NCBI GenBank assembly: GCA_947625405.1
Contig: CANQOF010000001.1
Span: 1-64,000 of the forward strand
Length of the DNA stretch: 64,000 nt
Direction: 5' to 3'
From: an uncultured Atopobiaceae bacterium
GTDB lineage: Bacteria; Actinomycetota; Coriobacteriia; Coriobacteriales; Atopobiaceae
A model generated the notes under the pieces. The model was not told the DNA's origin, searched no databases, and was given only the letters and a program-made list of their open reading frames with translations. A program made the position numbers and the translations under genes. This document shows, piece by piece, positions 1-8,674 of the stretch. Positions within the stretch are counted from its first letter, which is position 1. Every line of letters begins with the position of its first letter.

Positions 1-954
1 CCCCACCGTTGAAGCCTTGAGCACCACCGGGCAGCCGATGGCGCTCTGGTTGCCGATGACCTTGAGCACAGGCCCCGTGCCCTGCGCGCCCGTGCCGTTT
101 TGGATCGTCACGCTCCCCGCGTTGATCCCGTTCGAAGAGAGGCCCGTGCCGCTCGCCGTGAGCGTGCCCCCGTTGATCTCCACGGTCGTCGCGTTTACCG
201 CGTTCGAGTTCCTGCCGGTCATCGTGGCGGAAACCACGCCGCCGTTGATGACGAGCGTTCCCGCGGAGATGGCCTGCTGATAGTTCGCCTCGTTTTCCGC
301 GTTGATGGTGCCGCCCTCAAACGTGAGGGTGCCGTCGAGGAGCGTGGAGCCCGCGCCGCGAAGGGTGCCGCCGAGGAGGAGCCCGTTGATCTCGGGGCCG
401 TCTTCGCCCTTCACGCCGATCGTGAGGTCCTTCGCGATGATCGAAACGGCCGCGTTTTGGTGGGATGCATCGTAGAGCGTGAGCGACGAGCTGGCGTCGC
501 CCGTGATCGTGAGGGCCTCGGGCGACCAAATCGCGGAATACCTGTTGCTCGCGTAAATCGCGTTCTGGCCGCTCACCACGAGGTGCGTGACGCCGTTCAG
601 CACGGTGGCGTGGCGCGCCTCGCCGCCGCCGAACTCGTCGATCCGCACGCCCGCGAGCTTGATCATCGCCCGATTGGCCGCGCTCACGTTGATCTGGCTG
701 AACTCGCTCGCGTTCGACGCGCCTGAGATGGAGAGCGTCCCCTCCGGGGCGTTCACGAAGATCACGCCGCCACTCGCCCTCACGTAGTCGCTCACGTCGC
801 CCGTGCCCTCGAACGAAAACGAGAGCCCGTAATGGCTCACGCGGTTTTCCGCCCTCGCGGGCCGGGCGAGCAGGACGCACGCGAGAAGCACGAGGAGAAA
901 TGAGAGAAGGCCAAAGCCGCGGCGCACACGACGATGCGCGGTGGGTGTGGTCAT
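1..954 (-). CDS. Secreted repetitive protein, N-terminal part (3' end beyond window)
   Basis: The frame is open from an ATG at 954 to the left edge, giving 318 codons without a stop, so the C-terminus is missing. An AAGGA Shine-Dalgarno lies about 8 bases before the ATG. Residues 1-36 form a signal peptide: Arg-rich n-region, hydrophobic LLSFLLVLLACVLLA, and a likely cleavage after ARA. The mature part is Ala/Ser/Thr/Gly-rich and carries repeated short beta-like units such as LVINGGVVSATMTG and VEINGGTLTASGTG. These resemble the carbohydrate-binding or right-handed beta-helix surface proteins of gut actinobacteria. No catalytic motif is visible in the part present. Secretion is well supported; ligand and function are not. 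The gene is separated from the downstream-facing lipoprotein by about 155 bases. Confidence 0.75.
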   Translation of the reverse strand, partial: MTTPTAHRRVRRGFGLLSFLLVLLACVLLARPARAENRVSHYGLSFSFEGTGDVSDYVRASGGVIFVNAPEGTLSISGASNASEFSQINVSAANRAMIKLAGVRIDEFGGGEARHATVLNGVTHLVVSGQNAIYASNRYSAIWSPEALTITGDASSSLTLYDASHQNAAVSIIAKDLTIGVKGEDGPEINGLLLGGTLRGAGSTLLDGTLTFEGGTINAENEANYQQAISAGTLVINGGVVSATMTGRNSNAVNATTVEINGGTLTASGTGLSSNGINAGSVTIQNGTGAQGTGPVLKVIGNQSAIGCPVVLKASTVG

Positions 955-1110
955 GAACCATCCTTTGATGGACGAATGGACGAACGTGAATGCGAGAAAC
1001 TCCGAACAACCACCATTTTACGGGCTCAGAGCCCCCGTTCCCCATACAATGCGGCCCTTCACCAAAAATGGCGAAGGACCGCACAATTTAGCCAAATATG
1101 GCGATGCGCG

Positions 1111-1746
1111 CTAACGCGCCATCGGCCCCACGAGCGCGGAGTTCAGCGCCTCGAGCCCGTTCATGCTCGGCTCCCACTCGTTATCGTCGTCGAGCATCAT
1201 CTCCACGCTCACCTGCGTGGTCTCGGGCTTGAGCTGCGTGATGGCGTCGGCGAACTGATTCGCCGTGAGCGCTCCGCCAGAGTTGTAGGCCGCGCCGATC
1301 TTTCGGCAGGTGATGGACACGTCGACCGTCGCGGTGGTCGCGCTCGTCTCCGTGGCGTCGCCCATCTCATAGCTGAACCCATCGAGCCACGCGGCTGCGA
1401 CGGCCGGCGTGAGGAGATCCATGTCGTCCAGCTGGTCGATCGAAGACGTGTCGATCTCATCCACGTCCCCGCGCGCGAAGTTGCCGAGCTCCAAGTCGAG
1501 TGCCTGCTTTGCGGCCTCGGCGCCCTTGCCGAGCGCCGTGGACTGGTTGGTGTTCGTCTCCTCCTGCACGAGGGTGTCCGCGTTCGCATCGGGCTGCGTG
1601 GTCTGCGTCGATGGCGCCGTCTCGCCGTCGCCGACGGGCTCGGGGACCGTCGCCGCGCAGGCCCCGAGGCTGAGGGCGAGGCCCAGCGCCACTGCCGAAT
1701 AGGCGATTCCCTTGAGATGATGTTTCTCCTGCCGCGTTTCGCTCAT
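1111..1746 (-). CDS. Putative lipoprotein (211 aa)
   Basis: The start at 1746 (MSETRQEKHH) is preferred because a GGAAG Shine-Dalgarno sits 6 bases upstream; a start five codons earlier lacks one. A hydrophobic stretch followed by LGAC at about residues 27-30 is a lipobox, so the protein should be lipid-anchored on the outer face of the membrane. A Thr/Gln/Asn-rich linker follows, then a compact domain of about 140 residues. This pattern (linker, helix, beta-rich domain with paired MLDDDNEWEPSMNG-like strand) resembles small actinobacterial extracellular domains of unknown function. No enzyme motif is visible. It is transcribed away from the aldo/keto reductase, with a shared region of about 190 bases between them. 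Confidence 0.8.
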   Translation of the reverse strand: MSETRQEKHHLKGIAYSAVALGLALSLGACAATVPEPVGDGETAPSTQTTQPDANADTLVQEETNTNQSTALGKGAEAAKQALDLELGNFARGDVDEIDTSSIDQLDDMDLLTPAVAAAWLDGFSYEMGDATETSATTATVDVSITCRKIGAAYNSGGALTANQFADAITQLKPETTQVSVEMMLDDDNEWEPSMNGLEALNSALVGPMAR

Positions 1747-1792
1747 GGCTCTTCCTTTCAATGGGGGCTTACGTCCTATAGGGTACCCAGCT

Positions 1793-1817
1793 CACCCTAA
1801 AGGCACCCTAAAGTGCC
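1793..1817. repeat. Short direct repeat plus small hairpin between divergent genes
   Basis: The ten-base word caccctaaag occurs at 1793-1802 and again at 1804-1813, an 11-base period. The second copy is flanked by GGCAC and GTGCC arms that can pair. The pair lies in the divergent promoter region between the lipoprotein and the aldo/keto reductase. One helical turn spacing suits a protein-binding site, but this is inference only. Confidence 0.35.
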
Positions 1818-1936
1818 CCTTTCTCGAGAACTCCACCGCGCGACGTCCGGAAAAGGCGGATGAGCGGCTCGACCTCCCGCGCGACGCGGCGCCCCTACAC
1901 TACGGTGAGAGCACTCGCACGTGGCAAGGAGGCACT

Positions 1937-3049
1937 ATGGAATCCATCGACGTCGCCCGCACCCCCAAGCTCGGCTTCGGCCTGATGCGCCTTCCCAAGA
2001 AGGGCGCCGGCATCGACATCGAGCAGACGTCCGCCATGGTGGATGCGTTCCTCGAGGCGGGATTCACGTACTTCGACACGGCCTACGTCTACCCCGGCTC
2101 CGAGCGCGCGATGGCAAAGGCGCTGGTAAAGCGCCATCCTCGCGAAAGCTACACCGTCGCCACCAAGCTCTTCGCCACCGCCGTCCCCACGGCCAAGCTC
2201 GCGAAAGGCGAGCTCGCGAAGAGCATGGAGAAGGCGGGCCTCGACTACGTGGACTACTACCTCCTCCACTCCGTCATGGAGGCGAACTACAAGAAGTACG
2301 AGCGCTTCGGGCTCTGGGACTTCGTGGCCGAGAAGAAGCGCGAGGGCGTGATCCGCCACATCGGCTTTTCCTACCACTCGGGCCCGAAGCTCCTCGACGA
2401 GCTTCTCACCAAGCACCCTGAGGTGGAGTTCGTGCAGCTGCAGATCAACTACGCCGATTGGGAGAACCCGACGGTGCAGTCTCGCGAGAACTGGGAAGTC
2501 GCCCGCGCCCATGAGAAGCCCGTCGTGATCATGGAACCCGTGAAGGGAGGACGTCTCGCCGATCCCCCGGCGAGCGTGAGGGAGCTCTTCCAAAGCGCTC
2601 GTCCCGATGCCTCTCCCGCCTCGTGGGCCCTTCGCTTCGCCTCCTCGCTCGACGGCATCCTCACGGTCCTTTCCGGCATGTCCACGCTCGCGCAGGTGGA
2701 GGACAACATCCACACGTTCAAGGACCTCGGGCCGCTTTCCGCGGACGAGCGCCGCGTGGTCGCCGATGCGATGGCCTTCATGGGCTACTCGAACCAGATC
2801 CCTTGCACCGCCTGCGGCTATTGCCTCCAGGGATGCCCACGGCAGATCCCCATCCCCGAGGTGTTCAAGGTGCTGAACGCCCTTCAGGCGGGGGCCTCGA
2901 AGGAGGAGTGCACGGCGAGGCTCGTCGAGGTCACTCAAGGCGTCGGCAAGCCCTCCGATTGCATCGCCTGCGGCAACTGCGAGGCCATCTGTCCGCAGCA
3001 CATCGAGATCATCGAGACCCTCAAGCGCGCCGTCGAGCTCGAAGACTAG
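1937..3049 (+). CDS. Aldo/keto reductase with C-terminal double 4Fe-4S domain
   Basis: This 370-residue protein starts at the ATG at 1937 behind an AAGGAGG Shine-Dalgarno. Residues 1-280 form an aldo/keto reductase barrel. The expected Asp-Tyr-Lys-His tetrad is visible in FDTAYVYPGSE, VATKLF and YYLLHSV. The C-terminal 90 residues carry two ferredoxin-like clusters, CTACGYCLQGCP and CIACGNCEAICP. This architecture is the widespread anaerobe group of ferredoxin-type aldo/keto reductases, whose substrates are mostly unknown. It probably couples NAD(P)H or ferredoxin to carbonyl reduction in the cytoplasm. It has no obvious operon partner; the GH4 gene follows 96 bases later with its own Shine-Dalgarno. 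Confidence 0.93.
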   Translation: MESIDVARTPKLGFGLMRLPKKGAGIDIEQTSAMVDAFLEAGFTYFDTAYVYPGSERAMAKALVKRHPRESYTVATKLFATAVPTAKLAKGELAKSMEKAGLDYVDYYLLHSVMEANYKKYERFGLWDFVAEKKREGVIRHIGFSYHSGPKLLDELLTKHPEVEFVQLQINYADWENPTVQSRENWEVARAHEKPVVIMEPVKGGRLADPPASVRELFQSARPDASPASWALRFASSLDGILTVLSGMSTLAQVEDNIHTFKDLGPLSADERRVVADAMAFMGYSNQIPCTACGYCLQGCPRQIPIPEVFKVLNALQAGASKEECTARLVEVTQGVGKPSDCIACGNCEAICPQHIEIIETLKRAVELED

Positions 3050-3145
3050 GAGCCTTCCTTCCCATGGCGTTTCCAAGGGAAACGCGGGGCGCTCTGCCAC
3101 AATAGGACGCGTAGCCCCATTGGCCCGTCACGAAGAGGAGCTCCC

Positions 3146-4549
3146 ATGGCCAAGAGACCCGTGAAGATCGTCACCATCGGCGGAGGCTCGAGCTACACCC
3201 CCGAGCTCATGGAAGGCTTCATCAAGCGATACGAGGAACTCCCCATCCGCGAGATCTGGCTCGTGGACATCGAAGAGGGACGCGAGAAGCTCGAGATCGT
3301 GGGGCAGATGGCCCAGCGCATGTGGGACGCCTCCCCCTACGACGTGAAGGTGCACCTCACGCTCGATCGTCGCGAGGCACTTCCGGGCGCGGACTTCGTG
3401 ACCACGCAGTTTCGCGTGGGGCTCCTCTACGCGCGCATCAAGGATGAGCGCATCCCCCTCTCCTTCGGCATCCTCGGCCAGGAGACGAACGGCGCGGGCG
3501 GGATCCTCAAGGCATTCCGCACGATCCCCGTCATCCTCGACGTCGTCGAGGACATGAGGGAACTCTGCCCCGACGCCTGGCTCATCAACTTCACGAACCC
3601 CTCGGGCATGGTCACGGAGGCGGTCGTGCGCTACGGGCACTGGGACAAGGTCGTCGGCCTTTGCAACGTGCCCATCAACGCGATCCTCAAGGAGCCCAAG
3701 CTCATCGACAAGGAGCCGGACGAGCTCATCTTCAAGTTCGCGGGGCTCAACCACTTCCACTGGCATCGCGTCTTCGATCTCGACGGCCACGAGGTCACGC
3801 AGGACATCATCGACAAGATGTGCGATCCGAACGTGGACGACGGCACGCCCGCGAACATCTTCCAGGTGCGCTTCTTCCCCGAGCAGCTCAAGCGCGCGGG
3901 ACTCGTCCCCTGCGGCTACCACCGCTACTACTGGCGTCAGGAGGAGATGCTCGCCCACGCGATCGACGAGTACAAGGATCCCGAGGTGGGCACGCGCGCC
4001 CAGCAGGTGAAGAGGACCGAGGACGAGCTCTTCGAGCTCTACAAGGACCCGAACCTCGACCACAAGCCCGAGCAGCTCGCCAAGCGCGGCGGCGCGCACT
4101 ATTCGGACGCCGCCTGCGAGACCATCAGCGCGATCTACAACAATAAGAACGACCACATCGTGCTCTCCACGAAAAACAACGGTGCGGTGCCCGACCTCCC
4201 GCCCGACTGCGTCGTGGAGGTCTCGGCGCACGTGGGCTCCGCGGGGGCGCTACCCATCGCCTTCGGGCCGCTGCCGCCCGCGGAGCGGGGCTGGCTCCAG
4301 GTGATGAAGAACATGGAGCTCTGCGTGTGCGAAGCCGCCGTCACGGGCGACTACGGCCTCGCGCTCGAGGCGTTCTTCCTGAACCCGCAGATCCCCTCGG
4401 GAGCCACGGCCAAGCGCGTGCTTGACGAGCTCCTCGTCGCCCACGCGAAGTACCTGCCACAGTTTGCGTCCGTGATCGCCGAGCTCAAGGCCGAGGGCGT
4501 GACCATCACCGACCCCGTGGCGCGCGAGCTCACGGAGGAGGGCCTCTAG
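3146..4549 (+). CDS. GH4 family 6-phospho-beta-glucosidase
   Basis: This 467-residue protein opens with VKIVTIGGGSSYTPELMEG, the NAD-binding Rossmann loop of glycoside hydrolase family 4. Further family hallmarks are QTNGAGG-type sequence (LGQETNGAGGILKAFR), NFTNPSGMVTEA, the metal-binding Cys in VGLCNVPI and GLNHFHW. Family members need NAD and Mn2+ and cleave phosphorylated disaccharides by an oxidation-elimination mechanism. The sequence best fits the 6-phospho-beta-glucosidase (LicH/CelF) branch, which acts on sugars imported by the phosphotransferase system. A GAGGAG ribosome site precedes the ATG. No PTS permease is adjacent. Confidence 0.93.
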   Translation: MAKRPVKIVTIGGGSSYTPELMEGFIKRYEELPIREIWLVDIEEGREKLEIVGQMAQRMWDASPYDVKVHLTLDRREALPGADFVTTQFRVGLLYARIKDERIPLSFGILGQETNGAGGILKAFRTIPVILDVVEDMRELCPDAWLINFTNPSGMVTEAVVRYGHWDKVVGLCNVPINAILKEPKLIDKEPDELIFKFAGLNHFHWHRVFDLDGHEVTQDIIDKMCDPNVDDGTPANIFQVRFFPEQLKRAGLVPCGYHRYYWRQEEMLAHAIDEYKDPEVGTRAQQVKRTEDELFELYKDPNLDHKPEQLAKRGGAHYSDAACETISAIYNNKNDHIVLSTKNNGAVPDLPPDCVVEVSAHVGSAGALPIAFGPLPPAERGWLQVMKNMELCVCEAAVTGDYGLALEAFFLNPQIPSGATAKRVLDELLVAHAKYLPQFASVIAELKAEGVTITDPVARELTEEGL

Positions 4550-4605
4550 GAGATGGAGCCTGAGCCCGCAAAACGACTGCGCGTCGCACGTGTGTGGGCG
4601 AAGTG

Positions 4606-5367
4606 ATGGATAAGCGGCTCGCGGAATCCACCCTCCACCTCACGGGCACCTACGACCGTCGCGCCCTGCGCAAGGCGTATGCCCGTGAGGCGAGGAAGTG
4701 GCATCCCGACCTCCAGCCCACGGAAAACGCCCGCTTTTCCGCCACGAAGCACATGGCGAGGATCAACGAGTCCTACTCGTATCTGAAATCGCTCTTCGAC
4801 GCGGGCGCGAAGACCCTCACGGCAAGCTCCGGCACGGGATCGGCCTACGCGCCTCGGAGCGGCTATTCGGTCTATTCGGGCTCGTCGGGCGCTCGGCGCG
4901 GCTCCGCGGGCCCTCGGACGACCTATGGCGCGAGGGGATCCACCGGAGCGCCTCCGCGGCCGCCCGTGGCCGTCCGCAACGAGCCCGCGGGGGCGCCGGT
5001 GGCTCCCGAGCCAGCGCCTGAGCCGGATCCTCCCTTTCGCCACTGCCTCGCATTTCGGCTGGTGGAGCACTTCCCCTGGAGGGTCTTCTTCCTCGCGGTC
5101 GTCCTCCTGCTCTTCATCTCCCCCGCCCATGCGGGGCTCGACTACCTCACGCACTTCGGGAGCTTCCAATTCGTGCTGCTCTACCAAGGGGGATTCCTCG
5201 ATTTCCTCCTTTGGCAGTGCCTGCTCGTGCCCCTGGCCATTTGGAACCTCTTCACGGGCACCATCACGAATCTCATCCAGCTCCTGCTCCTCGAGCTCAT
5301 CGCCTGGGCCGAGAGGCTCGTCCACCGCCTGCGCGCGCAATCACCCCGTTCGAGCACGCTATCCTGA
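4606..5367 (+). CDS. J-domain protein with C-terminal membrane segments
   Basis: I take the ATG at 4606 as start (253 aa); a GTG four codons earlier is possible and neither has a strong Shine-Dalgarno. Residues 10-70 look like a DnaJ J domain: helix II ALRKAYAREARKW, then the HPD tripeptide and a helix III with INESYSYLKSLF. A Ser/Gly/Ala/Pro/Arg linker of about 80 residues follows. The last about 120 residues hold strongly hydrophobic segments (FFLAVVLLLFIS, FVLLYQGGFLDFLLW, NLIQLLLLELIAW). There is no Gly/Phe zinc-finger region, so this is not DnaJ itself. It is probably a membrane-tethered Hsp70 co-chaperone. Its client is unknown. Confidence 0.75.
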   Translation: MDKRLAESTLHLTGTYDRRALRKAYAREARKWHPDLQPTENARFSATKHMARINESYSYLKSLFDAGAKTLTASSGTGSAYAPRSGYSVYSGSSGARRGSAGPRTTYGARGSTGAPPRPPVAVRNEPAGAPVAPEPAPEPDPPFRHCLAFRLVEHFPWRVFFLAVVLLLFISPAHAGLDYLTHFGSFQFVLLYQGGFLDFLLWQCLLVPLAIWNLFTGTITNLIQLLLLELIAWAERLVHRLRAQSPRSSTLS

Positions 5368-5411
5368 GCCGCGTACGATCCACATCCGCACCCCGCGCAC
5401 TAGGAGGACCC

Positions 5412-6077
5412 ATGGGAACCACCCAGCGCTTGATCGACGCGTCGATGGACGTGTGGAACCACTATCTCGAGCACCCCTTCATCCTCGGCATCCAAGACGG
5501 CACCCTCGACAGGACCCGCTTTCTCGATTACATCCTCCAGGACTACCTCTACATCCGTGAGTACACGCGCGTCTTCTCCATCGGCATCGCGAAGGCGAGG
5601 TCGAACGAGATCATGCGCCTCTTCACGGAGTACGTGGCCATGCTCGTGAAGTACGAGCTCGACACCCAAACCGGCTACATCGCCGATTGCGGGCTCTCCG
5701 AGGAGGCCGTGGAGGCCATCGAGCTCGCCCTCCCGAACCGCTCCTACACGTCCTACATGCTGAAGGTGGCCTACGAGGAGGGCGAGGCGGAGATCCTCAC
5801 CGCGCTCATGCCCTGCGCGCTCACCTACGAGTGGATCGCGCGAAAGATCCTCGAGGCCAACCCCGCCGCGGGCGAGCACGACTACTTCGGCACGTGGGTG
5901 AGTTCCTACGCAAACGACTACCACGACTACAACGTCGAGCTCACCGACGCCCTCGACGCGCTCACCGCGCACTACACCGAGCGCCAGCTCGCGCACCTCG
6001 AGGAGATCTTCGTGGCGTGCTCGCGCTATGAGCTCGGCTTCTGGGACATGGCCTGGCAAGGCCGAAGCGCCTGGTAG
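5412..6077 (+). CDS. tenA: TenA/THI-4 family protein (aminopyrimidine aminohydrolase-like)
   Basis: The start at 5412 follows a TAGGAGG-type Shine-Dalgarno and gives 221 residues, the usual family length. It is an all-helical TenA-type protein. Asp44 in LQDYLY and Cys135 in MPCALTYEW fall exactly where the catalytic Asp44 and Cys135 of Bacillus TenA lie. Glu207 in RYELGFWDMAW matches the C-terminal catalytic glutamate. Family members hydrolyse aminomethyl-hydroxymethyl-pyrimidine salvage intermediates of thiamine. No thiamine gene or TPP riboswitch is nearby, so the substrate here is inferred from family membership. It is convergent with proB. Confidence 0.9.
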   Translation: MGTTQRLIDASMDVWNHYLEHPFILGIQDGTLDRTRFLDYILQDYLYIREYTRVFSIGIAKARSNEIMRLFTEYVAMLVKYELDTQTGYIADCGLSEEAVEAIELALPNRSYTSYMLKVAYEEGEAEILTALMPCALTYEWIARKILEANPAAGEHDYFGTWVSSYANDYHDYNVELTDALDALTAHYTERQLAHLEEIFVACSRYELGFWDMAWQGRSAW

Positions 6078-6098
6078 GCGCCGCGCCGCCCCGAGGTC

Positions 6099-7226
6099 CT
6101 AGAACACGAGGAGCTCGTCTCGATGCACCGCGGGCGCGTCCGCCTTCTCGGGGAGGAAGCGCCCGATCACGTCGAGCTTGAGGCCGCGCGCCTTTGAGAG
6201 CTCGCTCGCGCTATAGCGTGAGACGCCACGCGCGATGAGGTGGCCCTCGGGATTGACGATGGAGACCACGTCGCCCGACGCGAAATCCCCGCGCACCTCG
6301 CGCACGCCCACCGGAAGGAGCGATGCGCCCCTCTCCACGAGCGCGCGTGCCGCCCCGTCATCGACGACGATCGTGCCTTTCGGAAGGCCGGCGAGTGCGA
6401 TCCAGAGCTTTCGCGCCGGCTCGCGGTTCTCCTCGCTTGGCGCGAAGAGCGTGCCGCGCACCTCGCCTCGCACCGCCGCGCTGAGGGCGCCGGGATCGCT
6501 TCCCGAGACGATCGCCATGGGAATGCCCGCCGCCATGAGCGCCCGCGCCGCATGGAGCTTCGAGCGCATGCCGCCGGTGCCGATCGCGGAGGCGCTGCCT
6601 CCCGCAAGCGCGAGGATGCGCTCGTCGATGGCCTCGATGCGATCGATGCGCTCGGCCGCCGAATCGCGCGTGGGATCCGCCGTGTAGAGGCCGTCGATGT
6701 CGGTGAGGATCACGTAGCGCTCCGCTCCCACGAGCGTGGCCACGATGGCGCCGAGGAGATCGTTGTCGCCGAACGAGAACTCCGTCACGCTCGTTGTGTC
6801 GTTCTCGTTCACCACGGCCACCACGCCAAGCTCAAGGAGACGCTCGAAGGTATGGCGAATGTGCAGGTAGCTCTCGCGATTGACCACATCGCGACGATTG
6901 AGGAGCACCTGTGCGCACGGAAGATCGAATTGCGCGAGCTCGCGAGCGTAGGCCTCCGTGAGCGCGGCCTGGCCCGCGGCCGCGGCCGCCTGCAGCCCCG
7001 GGATGTCGCGGGGGCGCTCCGAGAGGCCAAGGCGTCCCATGCCCACGGCGACCGCACCCGACGACACGATGATGGGCCGCCAGCCCTCGGCGGCGATCTT
7101 GGCGGCCTCGGAGGCGATGGCGACCACGCGTGCCGGATCGAAGGCGGCGCGCTCGTCCACGAGGGAGGAACTCCCCACCTTGCACACGATCACATGGTCG
7201 AGGTAGTCGGGATGTCGCTCGCTCAC
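6099..7226 (-). CDS. proB: Glutamate 5-kinase
   Basis: This 375-residue protein phosphorylates glutamate in the first step of proline synthesis. The amino-acid kinase fold is shown by VCKVGSSSLVD, IIVSSGAVAVGMGRLG, VVNENDTTSV and GTGGMRSKLHAA. A C-terminal PUA domain (about residues 285-365, with FASGDVVSIVN) gives the full-length form. The start is a GTG at 7226 that overlaps the obg stop codon as GTGA, implying translational coupling. An obg-proB order is common in Actinomycetota and many Firmicutes. proA is not in the window. Confidence 0.96.
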   Translation of the reverse strand: MSERHPDYLDHVIVCKVGSSSLVDERAAFDPARVVAIASEAAKIAAEGWRPIIVSSGAVAVGMGRLGLSERPRDIPGLQAAAAAGQAALTEAYARELAQFDLPCAQVLLNRRDVVNRESYLHIRHTFERLLELGVVAVVNENDTTSVTEFSFGDNDLLGAIVATLVGAERYVILTDIDGLYTADPTRDSAAERIDRIEAIDERILALAGGSASAIGTGGMRSKLHAARALMAAGIPMAIVSGSDPGALSAAVRGEVRGTLFAPSEENREPARKLWIALAGLPKGTIVVDDGAARALVERGASLLPVGVREVRGDFASGDVVSIVNPEGHLIARGVSRYSASELSKARGLKLDVIGRFLPEKADAPAVHRDELLVF

Positions 7227-8614
7227 ACGCCCTCCCCCTCGTCGAGTTCCTCGAGATCGGCGGGCCCCACGTAATCGAAGGCGATGTCGAGGATCTTCAC
7301 CTCGTCGCCGTTTTTGGCGTCCGCGTCGGCGAGGGCGTCGTCTATCCCGATCCTCGCGAAACGGCTCTGGAGGTAGGCGACCGCCTCCTCGTTATCCCAA
7401 TCCGTCTGCACCACCCAGCGCTCGATGGTCTCGCCGGAAAGGCGCCAGCCATCTTCCTCGCGCTCAAGCGCGAAGGGCGCGTCGTCCTTCTTCGCGGTGC
7501 CGCGCCACACCTGCTCGTAGGGGCTCTCCGTGGCGGCGAGTGCCTCCGCGCGAAGCGCGCGCTCTTCGAAGACGAGCGCGCCGAGTGCCTGCTTGAGGGC
7601 GCCGATCCCCTCTCCCGTGAGCGCCGAGACCGCGAAGAAGGGGCGCCCCAGCTCCCCCGCTCGCTCGCGTACGCGCGCCACGGCCTGCGCGGTGTCGGGC
7701 ATGTCCACCTTGTTGGCCACGATCACCTGCGGACGAAGCGCGAGCTCGGGATCATAGGTGGCGAGCTCGGAATCGATGATGGCGAGATCCTCCACCGGGT
7801 CGCGCCCCTCGAAGTCTCCCGTGGCGTCCACCACGTGCACGATCACCGAGCAGCGCTCGATGTGGCGAAGGAAGTCGTGCCCGAGGCCACGACCGTCCGC
7901 CGCGCCCTCGATGAGGCCGGGCACGTCGGCGACCACGTAGTCGTAGTCATCCGTGCGCACCGCGCCCAGGCTCGGAACGAGGGTGGTGAAGGGGTAGTTC
8001 GCCACCTTCGGGCGCGCCTTGCTCATCGCCGCCACGAGGGAGGACTTCCCCACCGACGGCATCCCCACGAGCGCCGCGTCGGCCATGAGCTTCATCTCGA
8101 GCTCGATCCATAGCTCCCTGCCTGGCTCTCCTCGCTCTGCAAAGCCGGGCGCGCGCCGCACGCTCGTCACGAAATGGGGGTTGCCGTATCCGCCCTTGCC
8201 CCCCTTGGCCACGATGAGACGCTCGCCCGCGCGCGTGAGATCTCCGAGCTCGAAGACCGGCTCCATCGTCTGCGCGTCAAGCGCGCGCACCTGCGTGCCG
8301 AGGGGCACGGGAAGGATCAAGTCCTCGCCGTCCTTGCCGTGCTTTCGCGCGCCTTGGCCATGCGTGCCCCTCTCCGCGGCGAAATGGTGCTTATAGCGGT
8401 AATCCACGAGTGACGACTTCTGGGGATCTGCCACGAGTACGACCGAGCCGCCGTCGCCGCCGTCGCCGCCGTCGGGACCCCCTTTGGGCACATGCGCCTC
8501 GCGGCGAAACGAGAGGCAACCGGCGCCCCCGTCACCCGCCCTCACGTGGATATGCACTCTGTCGGTGAAATCGGCCAGCTCACTCACCTCTTCGCCTCGG
8601 AGGATGTTCGCCAT
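7223..8614 (-). CDS. obg: GTPase Obg/CgtA
   Basis: 463 residues from the ATG at 8614 (MANILRGEEV). The protein has the glycine-rich Obg fold (residues 10-170, with GDGGAGCLSFRRE and PDGGDGGDGGSV). Its G domain contains GMPSVGKSSL, DVPGLIEGA and NKVDMPD, and it has a C-terminal OCT domain of about 70 residues. The longer frame upstream has no family similarity and is not used. Obg is an essential GTPase of late 50S assembly and stress signalling. It heads an obg-proB transcript and lies back to back with sdaA, with 60 bases between the starts, so both promoters are packed there. Confidence 0.97.
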   Translation of the reverse strand: MANILRGEEVSELADFTDRVHIHVRAGDGGAGCLSFRREAHVPKGGPDGGDGGDGGSVVLVADPQKSSLVDYRYKHHFAAERGTHGQGARKHGKDGEDLILPVPLGTQVRALDAQTMEPVFELGDLTRAGERLIVAKGGKGGYGNPHFVTSVRRAPGFAERGEPGRELWIELEMKLMADAALVGMPSVGKSSLVAAMSKARPKVANYPFTTLVPSLGAVRTDDYDYVVADVPGLIEGAADGRGLGHDFLRHIERCSVIVHVVDATGDFEGRDPVEDLAIIDSELATYDPELALRPQVIVANKVDMPDTAQAVARVRERAGELGRPFFAVSALTGEGIGALKQALGALVFEERALRAEALAATESPYEQVWRGTAKKDDAPFALEREEDGWRLSGETIERWVVQTDWDNEEAVAYLQSRFARIGIDDALADADAKNGDEVKILDIAFDYVGPADLEELDEGEGV

Positions 8615-8674
8615 TGTATCGTGGCTCCACGGGGGCTTATTCCCCTTCGGCGGTTTCGCGACGAAAGGACGCGC

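Noticed and set aside
5412-6077. TPP riboswitch control of tenA
   Set aside because: Only about 44 bases separate it from the J-domain gene, and no THI-box sequence is visible.
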